Source: Urechis unicinctus
Taxonomy: Eukaryota > Annelida > Polychaeta > Xenopneusta > Urechidae
Length of the DNA stretch: 64,000 bases
Assembly (NCBI GenBank): GCA_034190875.2
Contig: CM067346.1
Coordinates: 42,350,042 to 42,414,041, forward strand
Direction: 5' to 3'
The notes under the pieces are model-generated. The model saw nothing but the letters and a program-made list of their open reading frames with translations. It made no database searches and was not told the origin of the DNA. Below are positions 38,191-55,893 of this stretch, in pieces. The number at the start of each line of letters is the position of its first letter. Position 1 is the first letter of the stretch. A program made the position numbers and the translations under genes.

Positions 38191-38681
38191 TTTATACTTT
38201 TGTCCCGAAAGAATGTGAATCATAATGAGACTTCAATTCGCGGTAAAAGGCAAAAATGTTTCTAAAATCTGTCTGAATGTTCGGATCGTCTGCACAGCGA
38301 ATAATACTTAGATGTGAAAAGAATGTAATACAAAAACTCGTGCAATTGGCCACGTAAGCGTTATTTATTTTATTCACTGATCAAAAGGGCTTATAGTTTA
38401 GCAGATGTCATGAAGCGTTCATCAAACTAGCGCATAGTTTGTGTTTTAGGCTTTATTCCACAACGATCGTCTGGGCAATATCTATAACTTAACGTCCGCT
38501 GAATAAATAGCTTGTGACATATAAACTAACATTCCGTTGGAAATAAGTAAACATATATAATGTTATCATTTGTTGTCTAGTACGGTTGTAATTCAATACC
38601 TTTGTTGTTGAAAATACACGACCCTTGATACATAACACGCTGCAATTGGCATTGATGAATTTCAAATAAAGAAAGGCATTG

Positions 38682-38683
<2 letters not shown>

Positions 38684-38779
<96 letters not shown>

Positions 38780-38987
38780 ATATCTATATATATATAAATA
38801 TTTATATTTAAAAAAAATATATATATATTATATATATATATATCTCTATATATATCTAAAAAAATATATATATATATATATATATATATTCTATATATAT
38901 AAATAGTATCTCTATCTTATATGTAAATATATATATCTAATATATATATATATATATATATCTATATATATATATAAATATATATAT
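38684..38987. repeat. (AT)n microsatellite
   Basis: TA runs with short A-rich interruptions, directly continued by the TG array. Confidence 0.97.
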
Positions 38988-39172
<185 letters not shown>

Positions 39173-39199
39173 GATGAGCGATATAAATTCAACCTCTAT

Positions 39200-42100
39200 G
39201 TGACCCATGGATCCCTATTGAAGATTTGAAATGGCTGTGGGTCACTGTTATTATGTTGCGAAATAGTTCATCTAGGTAACCTGAAGTAATGACTCAATGC
39301 TCGTCATATACATTGCCATATTAAATGTGACTGTCACAATTGCGCCTAGTTATCGCATTCCAGGCACCAGCAAAACGTAAAACCACCCACTTGTTCTTTT
39401 GGTGGTCACACTAATCATTCGCTAAGTTAATACCGTCAAATGTATCTAAGATAACCCTTTGACCTCGATTTTTTCCCACAGCATATATTTGCGATGCATA
39501 AGGGGGATTATGCCAACTAGAACCTGCTACCGCCGAAACCTATTAGTCTATAAACACGCATAACGATCAGAAAATAAATGAATCGCTGAGCTTTATCGTA
39601 GCTGCCTGCAGACGAGGTCATGTTGCGATCGTGATGGAAGAGAATGATTGCGATGGTGTGCGGCCTCAGTGTTCGCCTGGTACAATCAGGCGCTGAATCG
39701 GAAGTGCATGACGATGTGTGAGTCGCCAAGTCGGGGCAATAACCTTTTTACTGCAGGCAAATTGTACATTGGTCGCATGTTGAAACAACTCGTGCAGGAC
39801 AGTTTGTGTCGATGCTTTCGCGATCATTCTAAAAAGGTGCAGTACAGACAATAAGCGGTACATACCTGACTTGCGATTCTATTTGAGTTTTTTATGCATT
39901 GGTAACCCCATGAGTTATCTATGATCCCCTATTGTTACATATACATAGTAATCTTATTAGGCTATTGTTGGCATAATTTTAATTTCCTAGACTAGCGTGT
40001 CACATTACGAACATCCGCTTGAAAGCATCCTCTGATACGTGACGACAAAAACCAATTCGAGCTTCACCCGTCTAACTAATTCGCTTTCACTGTGTTTCTA
40101 CGTTGTTTCTACTGCGGTAGCTCTGGCTGTATCATTTCTACTGCGGTAATGGGCCATTAGCTCTGACTTACTCCTGCGCCTGGGATGTTTAGAATTAGAA
40201 ATCAATACTACGCTACTGTACAATCGCCACGCTGACGCATTTATTAACGACTCAAAGTTGGATTTGTGGTCACTATCATACCACTCCATACCACCCTTAT
40301 TCGGATAAGCACTTTCGTTGACCTCCGTTTCTCTGAATGTGACGCAATAGATATACAAATGTCATACACGACTCCTCAAATAACGTGTTGAGTAATTGAT
40401 AATAATGCATTGTGCAAAATATATTAATTTTTGATGTTTTCATGTTTACCTTTTCGTACTGAGAGGATTTTTTGCCCTATTTGCTCTTAAACACGCCTAA
40501 TTATGCTCACAGCCAGCATCGTCAGCATAAAGACTAATCTATCTTTTAACGCTGGAGCAGGCAGTTGATTACAAACAGTGGACATAAGTGCGAATCGCGG
40601 TTCTTACAATGTTTGCATTACCGTATTTAATGCCCCCCACGGGAACTTCACAGCAAAAGTCACAGCGTGTTTCGGTTGGTAATATGGTTGGATCATTGCA
40701 AGCACATTATAATAAGTTTGTTAGTAATGTTACACAGAAAACAGACAGCTACATAGCGGAAATACCCAAAAAACAACAGACAACAGGAATCAAATCATCT
40801 ATTGCCAGCATCGCGAATGATTTCATAACAAAAGTATCAGAAGTGTGCAGATGGTGCGTTATTCGCATTCACTTAGGATCGATATGGGTTTGTTTGCCAG
40901 TTTAAGTAACCATAGGTTTTATATTTTGCGAACTAAAGGTGAGGCGAATGAATAGATATGTTACGGCCCCTTACATGGTCTGTACTGTAAGGGAAATAGT
41001 CATGCTGGTGTATTATTGATGTGCCAAAGGTAGCATAAATTTAGCACCAAAGGCTCGTTACAGGGATCAGCGATTTTTAACAAACATAACAGCAGTGGTG
41101 CGTATACATATATTTTAAACTATACAGAAATACATGCTATTGATTAATAATCGAATATTTAGTCCGCTCACATTCATGTACATCAGGTGCTTTCGCATTT
41201 CAAGGGTCATGAAGTTCGCATATTATTGACTATGTGAGCAGATTGTTAATATGTCATTATAACATTTTAGCGTTGTTATTGCTTTGGCAATTATACCAAA
41301 TAACCCAGATGGACGCCGTGTCAGTTGCGATGACTGTTTCATTGACAATGATATATTGTTGCTTATATATAATACGACAACAATGTGCTGAATAATGGCT
41401 CGTCCGCATTGACCTAAGCTGTCCAATTTATTAAGCCCTTGAGTATTCTTATCGGCGGAATTCAGACTAATTATTAGAAGGGTTACAGATTTGCTGACGG
41501 ATTTATCCCAGTACAACTAAATTAAGAACCATTGAGGTGTTTGCGATTCTTATTGTGAATGAGTTACATATCCTGATGTAACAGTTTTCATATTAGTGCA
41601 TTGCCCGATAAATTGCCTTCATAATGAAAGCGCTACGAAGTAAGTGATATTTTGGGTCATACGTCCAAGTCCACTGATAACATGGATTTGATTTATCAAC
41701 AGCTAGTTGGAATCTAAACTTGAATGATTGAATACCCTATAAGAAGAGAGAAGATTGTTGTCTAAACATATCAAACTTTATCACATGCAAATCGGTGAAA
41801 GCTATTACAAAATCTTAGAGGACATCGATTAATATGATTGGAAAAAGACCATTATGATTTGCAAAATGACGAATCTAATGGTTATGGCCGCTTATTGCGT
41901 ACAGTAGAATCATTAGGTTGCAAATGGACTTACAAAACATCTTATATTCATTAGTATCTATGGTGTGTAGTGACTACATACGTATTGGAGGTATCGTTAT
42001 ATGTGACATTTCAGGAAATTAAAGTAAGAGTGGATATCGCCTTGGCGCCAAATGTCCTTGAACTGTTGCATTGGACAGGCTTTATCTACTTCGGCATACG

Positions 42101-43099
42101 TCAATAGCAAATAATGGGCCTGCGTGCGCCATTACAGCACTTATTCAGTACTCATCGAGCACATCAAGAGAAATAGGCCTCCGTGCACTGAATGATGACA
42201 TGCACAAAAAAGCATATCCACATATTTACGAAGGCAATTTTGCTGAAATAACTGTCGTTTGCGATTTCTAATCGATTATGAGCAAGTGTATGAAACACAT
42301 TGTGACCTCCTTAGAAACAGTCAATAAGACAACTTGATGCGTAAATGCATTTGTATGCATGTGGATAATAATACCAGAGGTTCACCAATAATAATGTTCA
42401 AAGGAAATGTATCTGTTGTTTGTGTTGTTGTTGAATTCAAATGTGATTAAAAATGACAAGGTTGAAGCAGCATGCTAGACGAATAAAAGTACTATTTCGT
42501 GTATTATTTCTACTGACCATGACAACATTTGTCAGTAAGAATAGTGTCCAAATAGATAAAGCATAGACCGTCATAGATATATCTTTGCAATTTTTTACAT
42601 CGCCGAGAAACAGGCAGTATTTGGATAATTTTGGACTGAGATAATTTTTTCTGTATAATTATTTCACGCTAGATTTCAGCAGTCAAAATCAAACAAATAA
42701 ATCGATCACTATTATGAATGCATTATTTACTGTTTCTCAAATCAACGTCTCACCCTTTATTCCGAACACGAATTCCGATCAGTCTTTCGCCTCTTACATA
42801 CCACATACCATGATATGATAACTTCGACATTGATGTAGATCATTGTTTAGTTGCCTTATTGTGAATTTGCGACATTTCCCTTGACCTCCTGCTTCACACA
42901 TGTAGACTGAGATGGCATATGTCAAAAGTGAACTGTTTACTTATTACATTTCAAGATATAAAGTCACAAATTACACATCGGGTGACAGGATATGATTTTA
43001 ACGCTACAATATTCCCCATTGAAGGTACTTCCAACTTATTGTCTATCATTTATGTATGCAGCTGATTGTGAATGGGTTCAGTGTCAAACACAGATTAAA

Positions 43100-43100
<1 letters not shown>
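39200..43100. repeat. Segmental duplication 3, copy A
   Basis: Colinear in blocks with 53900-59370: 39203-39760 with 53905-54400, 40640-40800 with 55140-55390, 41080-41560 with 57280-57770, 41640-41900 with 58350-58590, 42640-42830 with 58840-58990, 43055-43090 with 59290-59365. The left 550 bp also resembles 250-750 and 17500-17940. A 105-codon frame at 40588-40905 is open here but broken in copy B; I recognise no family in it. Confidence 0.8.
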
Positions 43101-45846
<2,746 letters not shown>

Positions 45847-45929
45847 TTCCTATCGTATATGTCCATGGGCAGTGCCCCGGAGATGTCCAATCATGTATGT
45901 ATGGAACATAGCTAGAGTTGAGCTGCGGT

Positions 45930-46420
45930 GATAGCTAAATGCTCAGGGATACTCTAATCAACATAAAGTCACATTCGTATATATTACTAGATCCCAATGT
46001 TAAGTTACATTTATGCAACACAGGCATCATTGACTATGCACTGCAAACTGAGATACTGGCGCCTGGTGCATATATGTCACGAATGGGATGCAAATAAGCA
46101 TCGGCATAACGTACACAGCACAGCAACAGATCAACGTGGACAAATCAATCGATAAATTGCCTTAAAATTTTAATAAATAACTTTCCTGTGCAAATTATTT
46201 ATCGTCTATTGCCGTATTTCAATCATAGCCTTATTGGGCTAAATCAAGCTATATACATCACCTGTTATTCTATGTGGCGTGTATATTGCCTATAACTGGA
46301 ACTGACAATAGAATACTTATCTAACGTCAAGGGCTCTGAAGACTTTCGTATATCTACGAGTGGCATTTCAGCCATTGCAGTCCTGCAAGGCAAATACTCT
46401 AGTTTGAAAATGTGCTAATG
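45930..46420. repeat. Segmental duplication 4, copy A
   Basis: Matches 61705-62260 in order, for example aaatgctcagggatactct with aaatgctcagtgatactct, and aacgtcaagggctctgaaga with aacgtcaagggttctagaga. Confidence 0.8.
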
Positions 46421-46884
46421 ACATATTGGGCTAAACAATGTTTTTGATGACGTCATTAACCATTCTTCCTTAACTGTTCATTTGATCTCAGTACGTTGTT
46501 TATCAGTATAGAGTGATGATTGTTTTGAGCTCAGTACTTGACAGGCTGGGGCGTGCTTATCGCAAACAAGTTTTTGGAACTCTGAGGGTCACATAAGTCA
46601 GGCAAATCTCACTCAAATTTCACGGATGAAAGTTTAAGCCACCCACCCACCCAGTGCATTTCGGATAGATCACCCTCCCTGCGCAGAATGTCAATAATTC
46701 GATAACAACGCACTGGAATGACATGTCAGTTAAATATTTTACATTATATATACATATAATATTCTCATACCTTCTCCCCACAAAACGAGGTATGACAGTA
46801 ATGTACAAAATTCGGAAATTTTAATTAGTCTCGGGAACTATTGTAATCGTTTTTGTTTTGTATAAATGATAACACAGAGCGCAA

Positions 46885-49801
46885 GGTTACAGTTCGATGT
46901 TTGTTTAATTTCAAAGAGTAAGAGGCTGCATAAAGTTCAAAAATGGTATATGCATACTTCCACGTTATTGTCTCTTATAAGGCTGACTTATATTACAAGG
47001 CAAAACTCTCCGAAGTCTGATGGATTGCTTTCGCTGTGAATAACTGTGAAACAGAGCGTCCGGCTATAGGAAAATATTCCCAGACAACAGGTTGCAAAAT
47101 TCACAGCAGTGTTAGCATATAGGAACGATCGGTGTTTTATAAAGCACCTTCGGTTCAATGATTCCATTGAAAACACAGATGCTTGATCAACACCTTAAGT
47201 TATGTAGTGCAGGTTCCTACTTAATGATTTAAGGTGCATCGTATGAACAAAGGAAGCACCTCTGTTGTTAATAAATACTCACTATAAAACTGGTGTGTAC
47301 TGTTCGTGTCAAAAACATAACGACGAATTGCGCGTGTCTGAATATTCACCGAACATCAACGCACAGCATATACGCTGATCACGTTTGCTACACATTTATT
47401 TATTGAAACCAGCTAACCCTCAAGGTCAAGAAGTCCATTAATATCCTGCATTTTACCGTCTTTAACACCCACAAGCAATGTATGGCCATTAAGAACACTG
47501 AAGTAGAGTGGTAGCCTACATCATAAGATTAAAAACATCCATATCGATTAGGTTTAACTTGCCCGGTGAGTTCTATGTGCAGTTAAAATGCGCATCATGA
47601 CCATTCCGAGAGTTGCTAACACTATAGATAATGGCGATTTTCTTTGAACTCGATGCAAGACGACGTAGGCCTCTTCCAATAAAACATGGGCAGCATAAGC
47701 GATGGCTTATTGAAGTATATGTTCAGTGAGCAACACTAAGTACCCTTTGAATGTTAGCGTCATTCAGCTCATCATTGTCTGAGTACAATCGTCAGAGTAT
47801 GAATAACCTTTACATAGGCATACAATCATGGGAATCCGACAGTATATTATCTTCATATGAAAAAAGCTATTTGGACACGCCTCATGAACATTTCATCTTG
47901 ATGTCGTCTGTTTTTATTACGCTATTAACCCAACTCCCCTTCCATTAAAGAGAGCATCCAGACAAAAATGTGCTCTCTTTACAGTGTCATGTTGCGTGCC
48001 GACTGTAGCATCTATAAATGAATCAAGTCTATGTTTATCACTCACCATCAAATGACACATGAAAGTTAAATCAGCAGTGACTCATCTTAATACGACCATA
48101 ACGTTCGCGTGTTTGGAAGTGAAGTTACAGACTATGCCTATTAATGGAGTAATCTTGTAGCGACAAACATCCATCCTATGTTATTTCCTATTTCCTAATA
48201 ATAATCTAGTTAATGGTAGCATATAAAGCTGACACGCAATGCTTATTATACTTCCGTGTGTATACTGCATGGCACATCAACAGCAAATAATAATAACGCG
48301 GTGGGTGGAGGGTAAGGCCGTTCATTATCTCCTTGCTTTTCTCCGTTGACAGAGGGGAAAAAACACACAGAGACAACCAGCCCAGAGAAACGAAGAACAC
48401 ACCGCCTCACAAAAGGATGCATGCAACTGGGAGTTAGGAAATTCCGGTTATTCTACGAATGCTAAGCGCTCTTTCTTATCAGGGACGGATTGCGCATTAT
48501 TAAAGCTGGAAAGACCCACTTATCGACCATAAGGCATCACTGAATTCTTGGACATATTATAATAACGCTGGTGTGACATGTTTGAAGTTGAGGGTCTTGT
48601 AATGCCACCCAAACAACGTTTATGCCCTCGACCATGATGTGCATTGTTATTGATTAACCAATACCATGGCCTATGATAGTGTACTAAGCATGCCGGATTC
48701 ATCGTTTTGATCGAAGTTATTACCTACATATGTCGATTTTGCGTTGAACTGATGGTTCGGACGCAGCATACAAAGGAGAGGGAGCTGTTATGTCATTCAC
48801 GATGTGCAATGTTTAAAATTGAATGTAATGGTAATTATAATATTCAGGTTTAACGTCACATTCAACAAAGAGATGATATCGTGACTGTGATTAATGAGGA
48901 TGATTGTGGTGCTTGGTCAGCTCCCCTTAAGTGCCAGCGCCCACTCGGCACAAACCCGTTGCCAAGACTGTGTTACGAAACCCGTGCAGCTGGGAAGAAG
49001 GTCCAGCACGGTACAATTAAGTAACCGGGTTGGGTGCATCCTCTTTCAAAGATGGGACGTGACCATCCGAGTCAAGGGGAGCCAGTAAGGTTTACACACC
49101 TTGGTATCGAACCGACAATTTGTGGGTGGAAAGGCGACGCATTCTATATCAAGGTTTATCGTGCACGAAGCCTTACGCCGTCGCATTTATAGTCCGGCAT
49201 GACTTTCACTATTACATCACAGACCAAACACATGACAGGTGAATGGAAAACGCAAAATAGCCAACAATCTCATCGCTATAATTGACACTTAACAGGATTT
49301 TGTTCATTAAAACATATTATGCTCCATTTTGAAAACGATAGTCAATCATCCCTCTCACTATATTATCCATTGCTTCGTTTATATGGTATGACCATATATT
49401 TTACCTGGTGCAAGATGTTACTTAAATTGCGAAGTCTTACTCACAGAGCAGTATTTGTCAGAGCGTGTTTATTGAATAATGCTTTTATGAATCATCTAAA
49501 GTTGTCAATCAACATTAAAGGTTCAAGATCTGTAATCACACATTTTATTACCATAATGCTTCTTCCACCACGATCGTTGTAATTGCAAACTGGTATGCAA
49601 AAATTGCTGTGATATAAATAGAGCATTTACGTGACAGCCACGATTTGTGTATCATTATTGTCATGATTAATAAGCCAAACAAACGTTGTAAGAGTACTGA
49701 TTACCAACAATATCAATAATTCATTACGACATCAAACTCAAATACTCAACGCGTTAACCTAGCTGCCCACAATCACGCTTGTTACAACGCTGATCCGATA
49801 T
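46885..49801. repeat. Young tandem duplication, unit 1 (2917 bp)
   Basis: Starts at ggttacagttcgatg and ends at gatccgatat. It is nearly identical to the next unit, with only scattered substitutions. No gene is recognised. Its short ORFs, such as 47751-47948, are kept in unit 2 because the copies are young, and are not kept in the old copy at 26 kb. Confidence 0.95.
48847..49175 (-). mobile_element. tRNA-derived SINE, copy in first tandem unit
   Basis: On the minus strand, GGTTCGATACC at 49113-49103 matches the pol III B box (GGTTCGANNCC). A degraded A-box-like stretch lies 40-60 bp upstream, near 49140-49165. The 3' end reads gttgaatgtgacgttaaacc and then short ATTACC-type repeats, a tail style I associate with mollusc SINEs. 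The body is richer in G+C than its surroundings. The exact 5' end is uncertain. Confidence 0.65.
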
Positions 49802-52688
49802 GGTTACAGTTCGATGTTGTTTAATTTCAAAGAGTAAGAGGCTGCATAAGGTTGTCAAAAATGGTATATGCATACTTCCACGTTATTGTCTCTTATAAGG
49901 CTGACTTATATTACAAGGCAAAACTCTCCGAAGTCTGATGGATTGCTTTCGCTGTGAATAACTGTGAAACAGAGCGTCCGGCTATAGGAAAATATTCCCA
50001 GACAACAGGTTGCAAAATTCACAGCAGTGTTAACATATAGGAACGATCGGTGTTTTATAAAGCACCTTCGGTTCAATGATTCCATTGAAAACACAGATGC
50101 TTGATCAACACCTTAAGTTATGTAGTGCAGGTTCCTACTTAATGATTTAAGGTGCATCGTATGAACAAAGGAAGCACCTCTGTTGTTAATAAATACTCAC
50201 TATAGAACTGATGAGTACTGTTCGTGTCAAAAACATGACGACGAATTGCGCGTGTCTGAATATTCACCGAACATCAACGCACAGCATATACGCTGATCAC
50301 GTTTGCTACACATTTATTTATCGAAACCAGCTAACCCTCAAGGTCAAGAAGTCCATTAATATCCTGCATTTTACCGTCTTTAACACCCACAAGCAATGTA
50401 TGGCCATTAAGAACACTAAAGTAGAGCGGTAGCCTACATCATAAAATTAAAAACATCCATATCGATTTGGTTTAACTTGCCCGGTGAGTTCTATGTGCAG
50501 TTAAAATGCGCATCATGACCATTCCGAGAGTTGCTAACACTATAGATAATGGCGATTTTCTTTGAACTCGATGCAAGACGATGTAGGCCTCTTCCAATAA
50601 AACATGGGCAGCATAAGCGATGGCTTATTGAAGTATATGTTCAGTGAGCAACACTTAGTACCCTTTGAATGTTAGCGTCATTCAGCTCATCATTGTCTGA
50701 GTACAATCGTCAGAGTATGAATAACCTTTACATAGGCATACAATCACGGGAATCCGACTGTATATTATCTTCACATGAAAAAAGCTATTTGGACACGCCT
50801 CATGAACATTTCATCTTGATGTCGTCTGTTTTTATTACGCTATTAACCCAACTCCCCTTCCATTAAAGAGAGCATCCAGACAAAAATGTGCTCTCTTTAC
50901 AGTGTCATGTTGCGTGCCGACTGTAGCATCTATAAATGAATCCAGTCTATGTTTATCATTTACCATCAAATGGCACACGAAAGTTAAATCAGCAGTGACT
51001 CATCTTTAATACGACCATAACGTTCGCGTGTTTGGAGGTAAAGTTACAGACTATGCCTATTAATGGAGTAATCTTGTAGCGACAAACATCCATCAAGTTA
51101 TTTCCTATTTCCTAATAATAATCTAGTCAACGGTAGCATATTCAGCTGATACGCAGTGCCTATTATACTTCCGTGTGTATACTGCATGGCACATCAACAG
51201 CAAATAATAATAACGCGGTGGATGGAGGGTGAGGCCGTTCATTATCTCCTTGCTTTTCTCCGTTGACAGAGGGGAAAAAACACACAGAGACAACCAGCCC
51301 AGAGAAACGAAGAACACACCGCCTCACAAAAGGATGCATGCAACTGGGAGTTAGGAAATTCCGGTTATTCTACGAATGCTAAGCGCTCTTTCTAATCAGG
51401 GACGGATTGCGCATTATTAAAGCTGGAAAGACCCACTTATCGACCATAAGGCATCACTGAATTCTTGGGCATATTATAATAACGCCGGTGTGACATATTT
51501 GAAGTTGTGGGTCTTGTAATGCCACCCAAACAACGTTTATGCCCTCGACCATGATGTGCATTGTTATTGATTAACCAATACCATGGCCTATGATAGTGTA
51601 CTAAGCATGCCGGATTCATCGTTTTGATCGAAGTTATTACCTACAGATGTCGATTTTGCGTTGAACTGATGGTTCGCACGCAGCATACAAAGAAGAGGGA
51701 GATGTTATGTCATTCACGATGTGCAATGTTTAAAATTGAATGTAATGGTAATGGTAATATTTGGGTTTAACGTCACATTCAACAACGAGATGATATCGTG
51801 ACTGTGATGGATGAGAATGATTGTGATGCTTGGTCAGCTCCCCTTAAGTCCCAGCGCCCACTCGGCACAAACCCCTTGCCAAGACTGTGTTACGAAACTC
51901 GTGCGGCTGGGAAGAAGGTTCAGTACGGTACAATTAAGTAACCGGGTTGGGTGCATCCTCTTTGGAGCCAGTAAGGTTTACACACCTTGGTATCGAACCG
52001 ACAATTTGTGGGTGGAAAGGCGACGCATTCTATATCAAGGTTTATCGTGCACGAAGCCTTACGCCATCGCATTAATAGTCCGGCATGACTTTCACTATTA
52101 CATCACAGACAAAACACATGATAGGTGAATGGAAAACGCAAAATAGCCAACAATCTCATTGCTTTAGTTGACACTTAACAGGATTGGTTCTTTAAAACAT
52201 ATTATGCTCCATTTTGAAAACGATAGTCAATCATCCCTCTCACTATATTATCCATTGCTTCGTTTATATGGTACGACCATATATTTTACCTGTTGCAAAA
52301 TGTTACTTAAATTGAGCAGTCTTACTCACAGAGCAGTATTTGTCAGAGCGTGTTTATTGAATAATGCTTTTATGAATCATCTAAAGTTGTCAATCAACAT
52401 TAAAGGTTCAAGATCTGTAATCACACATTTTATTACCATAATGCTTCTTCCACCACGATCGTTGTAATTGCAAACTGGTATGCAAAAATTGCTGTGATAT
52501 AAATAGAGCATTTACGTGACAGCCACGATTTGTGTATCATTATTTTCATGATTAATAAGCCAAACAAACGTTGTAAGAGTACTGATTACCAACAATATCA
52601 ATAATTCATTACGACATCAAACTCAAATACTCAACGCGTTAACCTAGCTGCCCACAATCACGCTTGGTACAACGCTGATCCGATATGA
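49802..52688. repeat. Young tandem duplication, unit 2 (about 2887 bp)
   Basis: Directly follows unit 1, head to tail. It carries a 31-bp deletion in the SINE, which joins two frames into one 105-codon ORF (51811-52128) that is therefore not evidence of a gene. After 52688 the sequence continues with the flank shared by the old copy, up to 53110. Confidence 0.95.
51764..52056 (-). mobile_element. tRNA-derived SINE, copy in second tandem unit
   Basis: Same element duplicated with the 2.9-kb unit; B box at 51999-51989. It has a 31-bp internal deletion relative to the first copy (bases after ctcttt). The tail has three ATTACC-like repeats where the first copy has changed ones. Confidence 0.65.
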
Positions 52689-53154
52689 TCATGCCTGATA
52701 GCCATATTAAGATAACGTTAACTTCCAATATTTTGTCACTCAACAATTCAATTCAGTGTGCTCACTGCCTAATGTGGTCAAATCCAGATGGAGTTGTGTG
52801 TGATAAGCGTGTATAATGCAACGCAGATTCGCATCCAAAATACGACACGCATTAAAGCATGAATTATGTATCAGAATCAATGATTATGATATAATTAACG
52901 TTTTTAGGGATCCCTCTTGTGTAATTCCTCGTGCAATATACGATGAGATTAACAGTTTGGTACTACCTTGTTGAATCGCTATTGATAACATCGATGAAGA
53001 GCATACAGCAGAACTAGAAAATAAGCTTTCTGTTGGGCCCGTAAAATTGATCACATCACGCAATAAATGACATGAAACTAGTGGAAAGCCCATGTGGCTT
53101 AATGCCAATAAAAAGCCCACGAGAAACTATGAAGTAAGGGTGGGTTGGGGTATT

Positions 53155-53560
53155 GTTTTGATATTAGCGCGCTGCATCGATTTTGCTGATAAACATGGCG
53201 TATTTTAAAGTTGTTTTACAGCAATTTCACTTCCCGATACCGCATACGTAGCGTGTAAGACTGGGTAACCGATTGGTAAATGCTTTTTAACCAAGCAAGT
53301 ACTGCATATAGGTGAGACAAACGAATGGGTGAATGGGCGATTCTTCTCAACAGGATGTGTCAAGGTAAAGAGATTTAGGTGTCATAATCGATCAGTCATT
53401 CAAATCAAGCAACCAACGTAGTGCAGCAGGCATAATAGAACTCTTTGGATGATCGGACGAACGCTTGTATGGAGTTTGTATGGAACTGTATAAGGCACGA
53501 GTCTCTTCTAGACAAAGACACATTAGAAAAAGTTCGCAGGTGCGCTACATTAATCTTACA
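53155..53560 (+). mobile_element. Non-LTR retrotransposon RT C-terminal fragment, decayed
   Basis: Successive frames give DFADKHGVF (the F-A-D-D catalytic motif with the second Asp lost), KCFLTKQVLHIGETN (usual KC..LHIG), DLGVIIDQSFKSS (usual EKDLGV), RMIGRTLV, LYKARV and TLEKVRRCAT (usual LEKVQRRAT). The order and spacing match the end of a CR1/L2-type RT, with several frameshifts. It may come from the same family as the 31935-32132 fragment. Confidence 0.85.
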
Positions 53561-54519
53561 GGAGATGTGTTAACATATAAATAAATATACTATGAATTGG
53601 TATTTGACGCATAAATTACCTTACATGATTTGTTGCATGAGAATAATATAACACGCATGGGTAACAATTACGCTTCATTCAATTGAAAACCGGAATATGA
53701 TTAAACAACCCCCTGACGATATCTGATCAATATGTCTATATATGGACTTTATCCATCTATAGTCTGGCGAGACTCGCTTGGAAATACAATAATCCTCTAT
53801 ATTATTGCATTCATGCATTGTAAATTGATGCAAATGACTTAAATATCAGAACTATCTGCATTTATGTTGAATAAGTAATTCTAACACAAGCTCAATTGGA
53901 CCGATGAATCCTGATTGATGGTCTATGGTGAATGCTGGCAACTGTCATTATGGTGTGAAATAGCAAACAAAAACACAATTACATGTTGCTGCTCATTGTT
54001 CGTCCTTGAGACTGATATATCATATATCACTATCATTTATCCGCTTAGTGTTTTGTGCTGGTCGGACTGATTATTCGCAACATCAGTGCAGCCAAATGTA
54101 TCGTTGATGTTCCATTTGTCTCGATCTGTTTCCAAAGCATTAATTTGATGGGGTGAGGGGGATTGTGTCAACTGGATCCTACTACCGCCGAAACCAATCT
54201 GCCACTGAACATGCATTGTGATTAGAAAATAAATGAATCACAGATTTAGTGTGGTCGTCTATAGAAGAGGTCATATTGCGAGAAGAGAATGATTGCGATA
54301 GCACAGGTCTTCGGCGTTCGCCAGGTGCAACAAAGCACTCAATCGGAATTGGAAGGCGAGGTGTGAGTCACCACGTCGGGGAATAACCTCTTTACTGCAG
54401 GCAATTTAAAACAAATTAAATGGTATCATATGGACACGACACGTGTCAGTTAGTTAGTGCTGATGCCGTACATATATACATGAACCGTCATCACTCCATT
54501 AATTCACCACAATAGCATA

Positions 54520-54839
<320 letters not shown>

Positions 54840-55862
54840 AAAAAAGCTCGTCGACTAATGCTCTCAGCGATCAGTGTGCGTTTTAATATACATATCCCTT
54901 TTCATAAGGGAGCATGGCATGTATGTGATCTTATTCTCGCTCTAGGGAAATTATGTCCTCCTTTCCGTTTGCAAGACGCAGCTGGGATGGTACTTTTGAA
55001 ATTAAGTCCCTTGAAAGTCTTTTTCAATCAAGCTGATGTTCTCTGACATTCGATCGATTACATACAGCGAACATAGGATGAAATCGGAGTTCTGACACAG
55101 TTCGCATCAGCATAGTTGGATGTCGAACCGCTGGAACTTAACAGCAAAAGTCACTGAGCTTGTGGAAATAATTATCCGCGCCAAAGCATTTAAATAATTG
55201 CATCTCCACCATAGCTTTCACGCATGGTCAGTTTCATGAATATATTTCTGGAGGCGATTGGGAATATGATTGGATCATTGTAAGCACATTTAAGTACGTT
55301 TGTAAGTATTATTACCCAGACCATAGCGGCAATGTTAACTAAAATATATCGAACAGTGAAAATACCCTGAAACAAAAGACACGATTAATCAAATAAAAAT
55401 TTATTTAATTACATGATTATTTTGCTTTTCCTCTGGATTCTGAATGCATGGATTATTGTTGGTTTGACTATGTTATTGCACGAACATAAGGATGAAAATG
55501 GTTTATGCACACACCGCATTAATAGAGACATCTATACAGCGAGCGTGGCAAAACAAACAGGCAGTGTTAGTTCAACTTTACCACCGATGAGATGGGAAAT
55601 TCAAAAGACAAAGATCAACCATTGTGGCTAATAAAGGGAGGGACCATTTGACTAAATATAATGACACACTTTATCGCATTATCTAACGTTATATATAACT
55701 CGTGTAATTCGCTTTCAAACACGCTGTAATAACATTGACGACATTTGCCTCAGGCGCTAGCTTATTATGTTAAACGTTGCCGTATGTAAGTGGCGGCAAT
55801 ATGATACAGTGATGAAGACCATATATCATCATCTGACCACCAAAAGCCTAAGGAGCTATTTG

Positions 55863-55893
<31 letters not shown>

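Noticed and set aside
47751..47948. 65-codon ORF shared by both tandem units
   Set aside because: The units are almost identical from a recent duplication, and the older copy at 26.2-26.4 kb does not keep the frame.
51811..52128. 105-codon ORF in tandem unit 2
   Set aside because: Created by a 31-bp deletion inside the SINE; unit 1 has a stop there.
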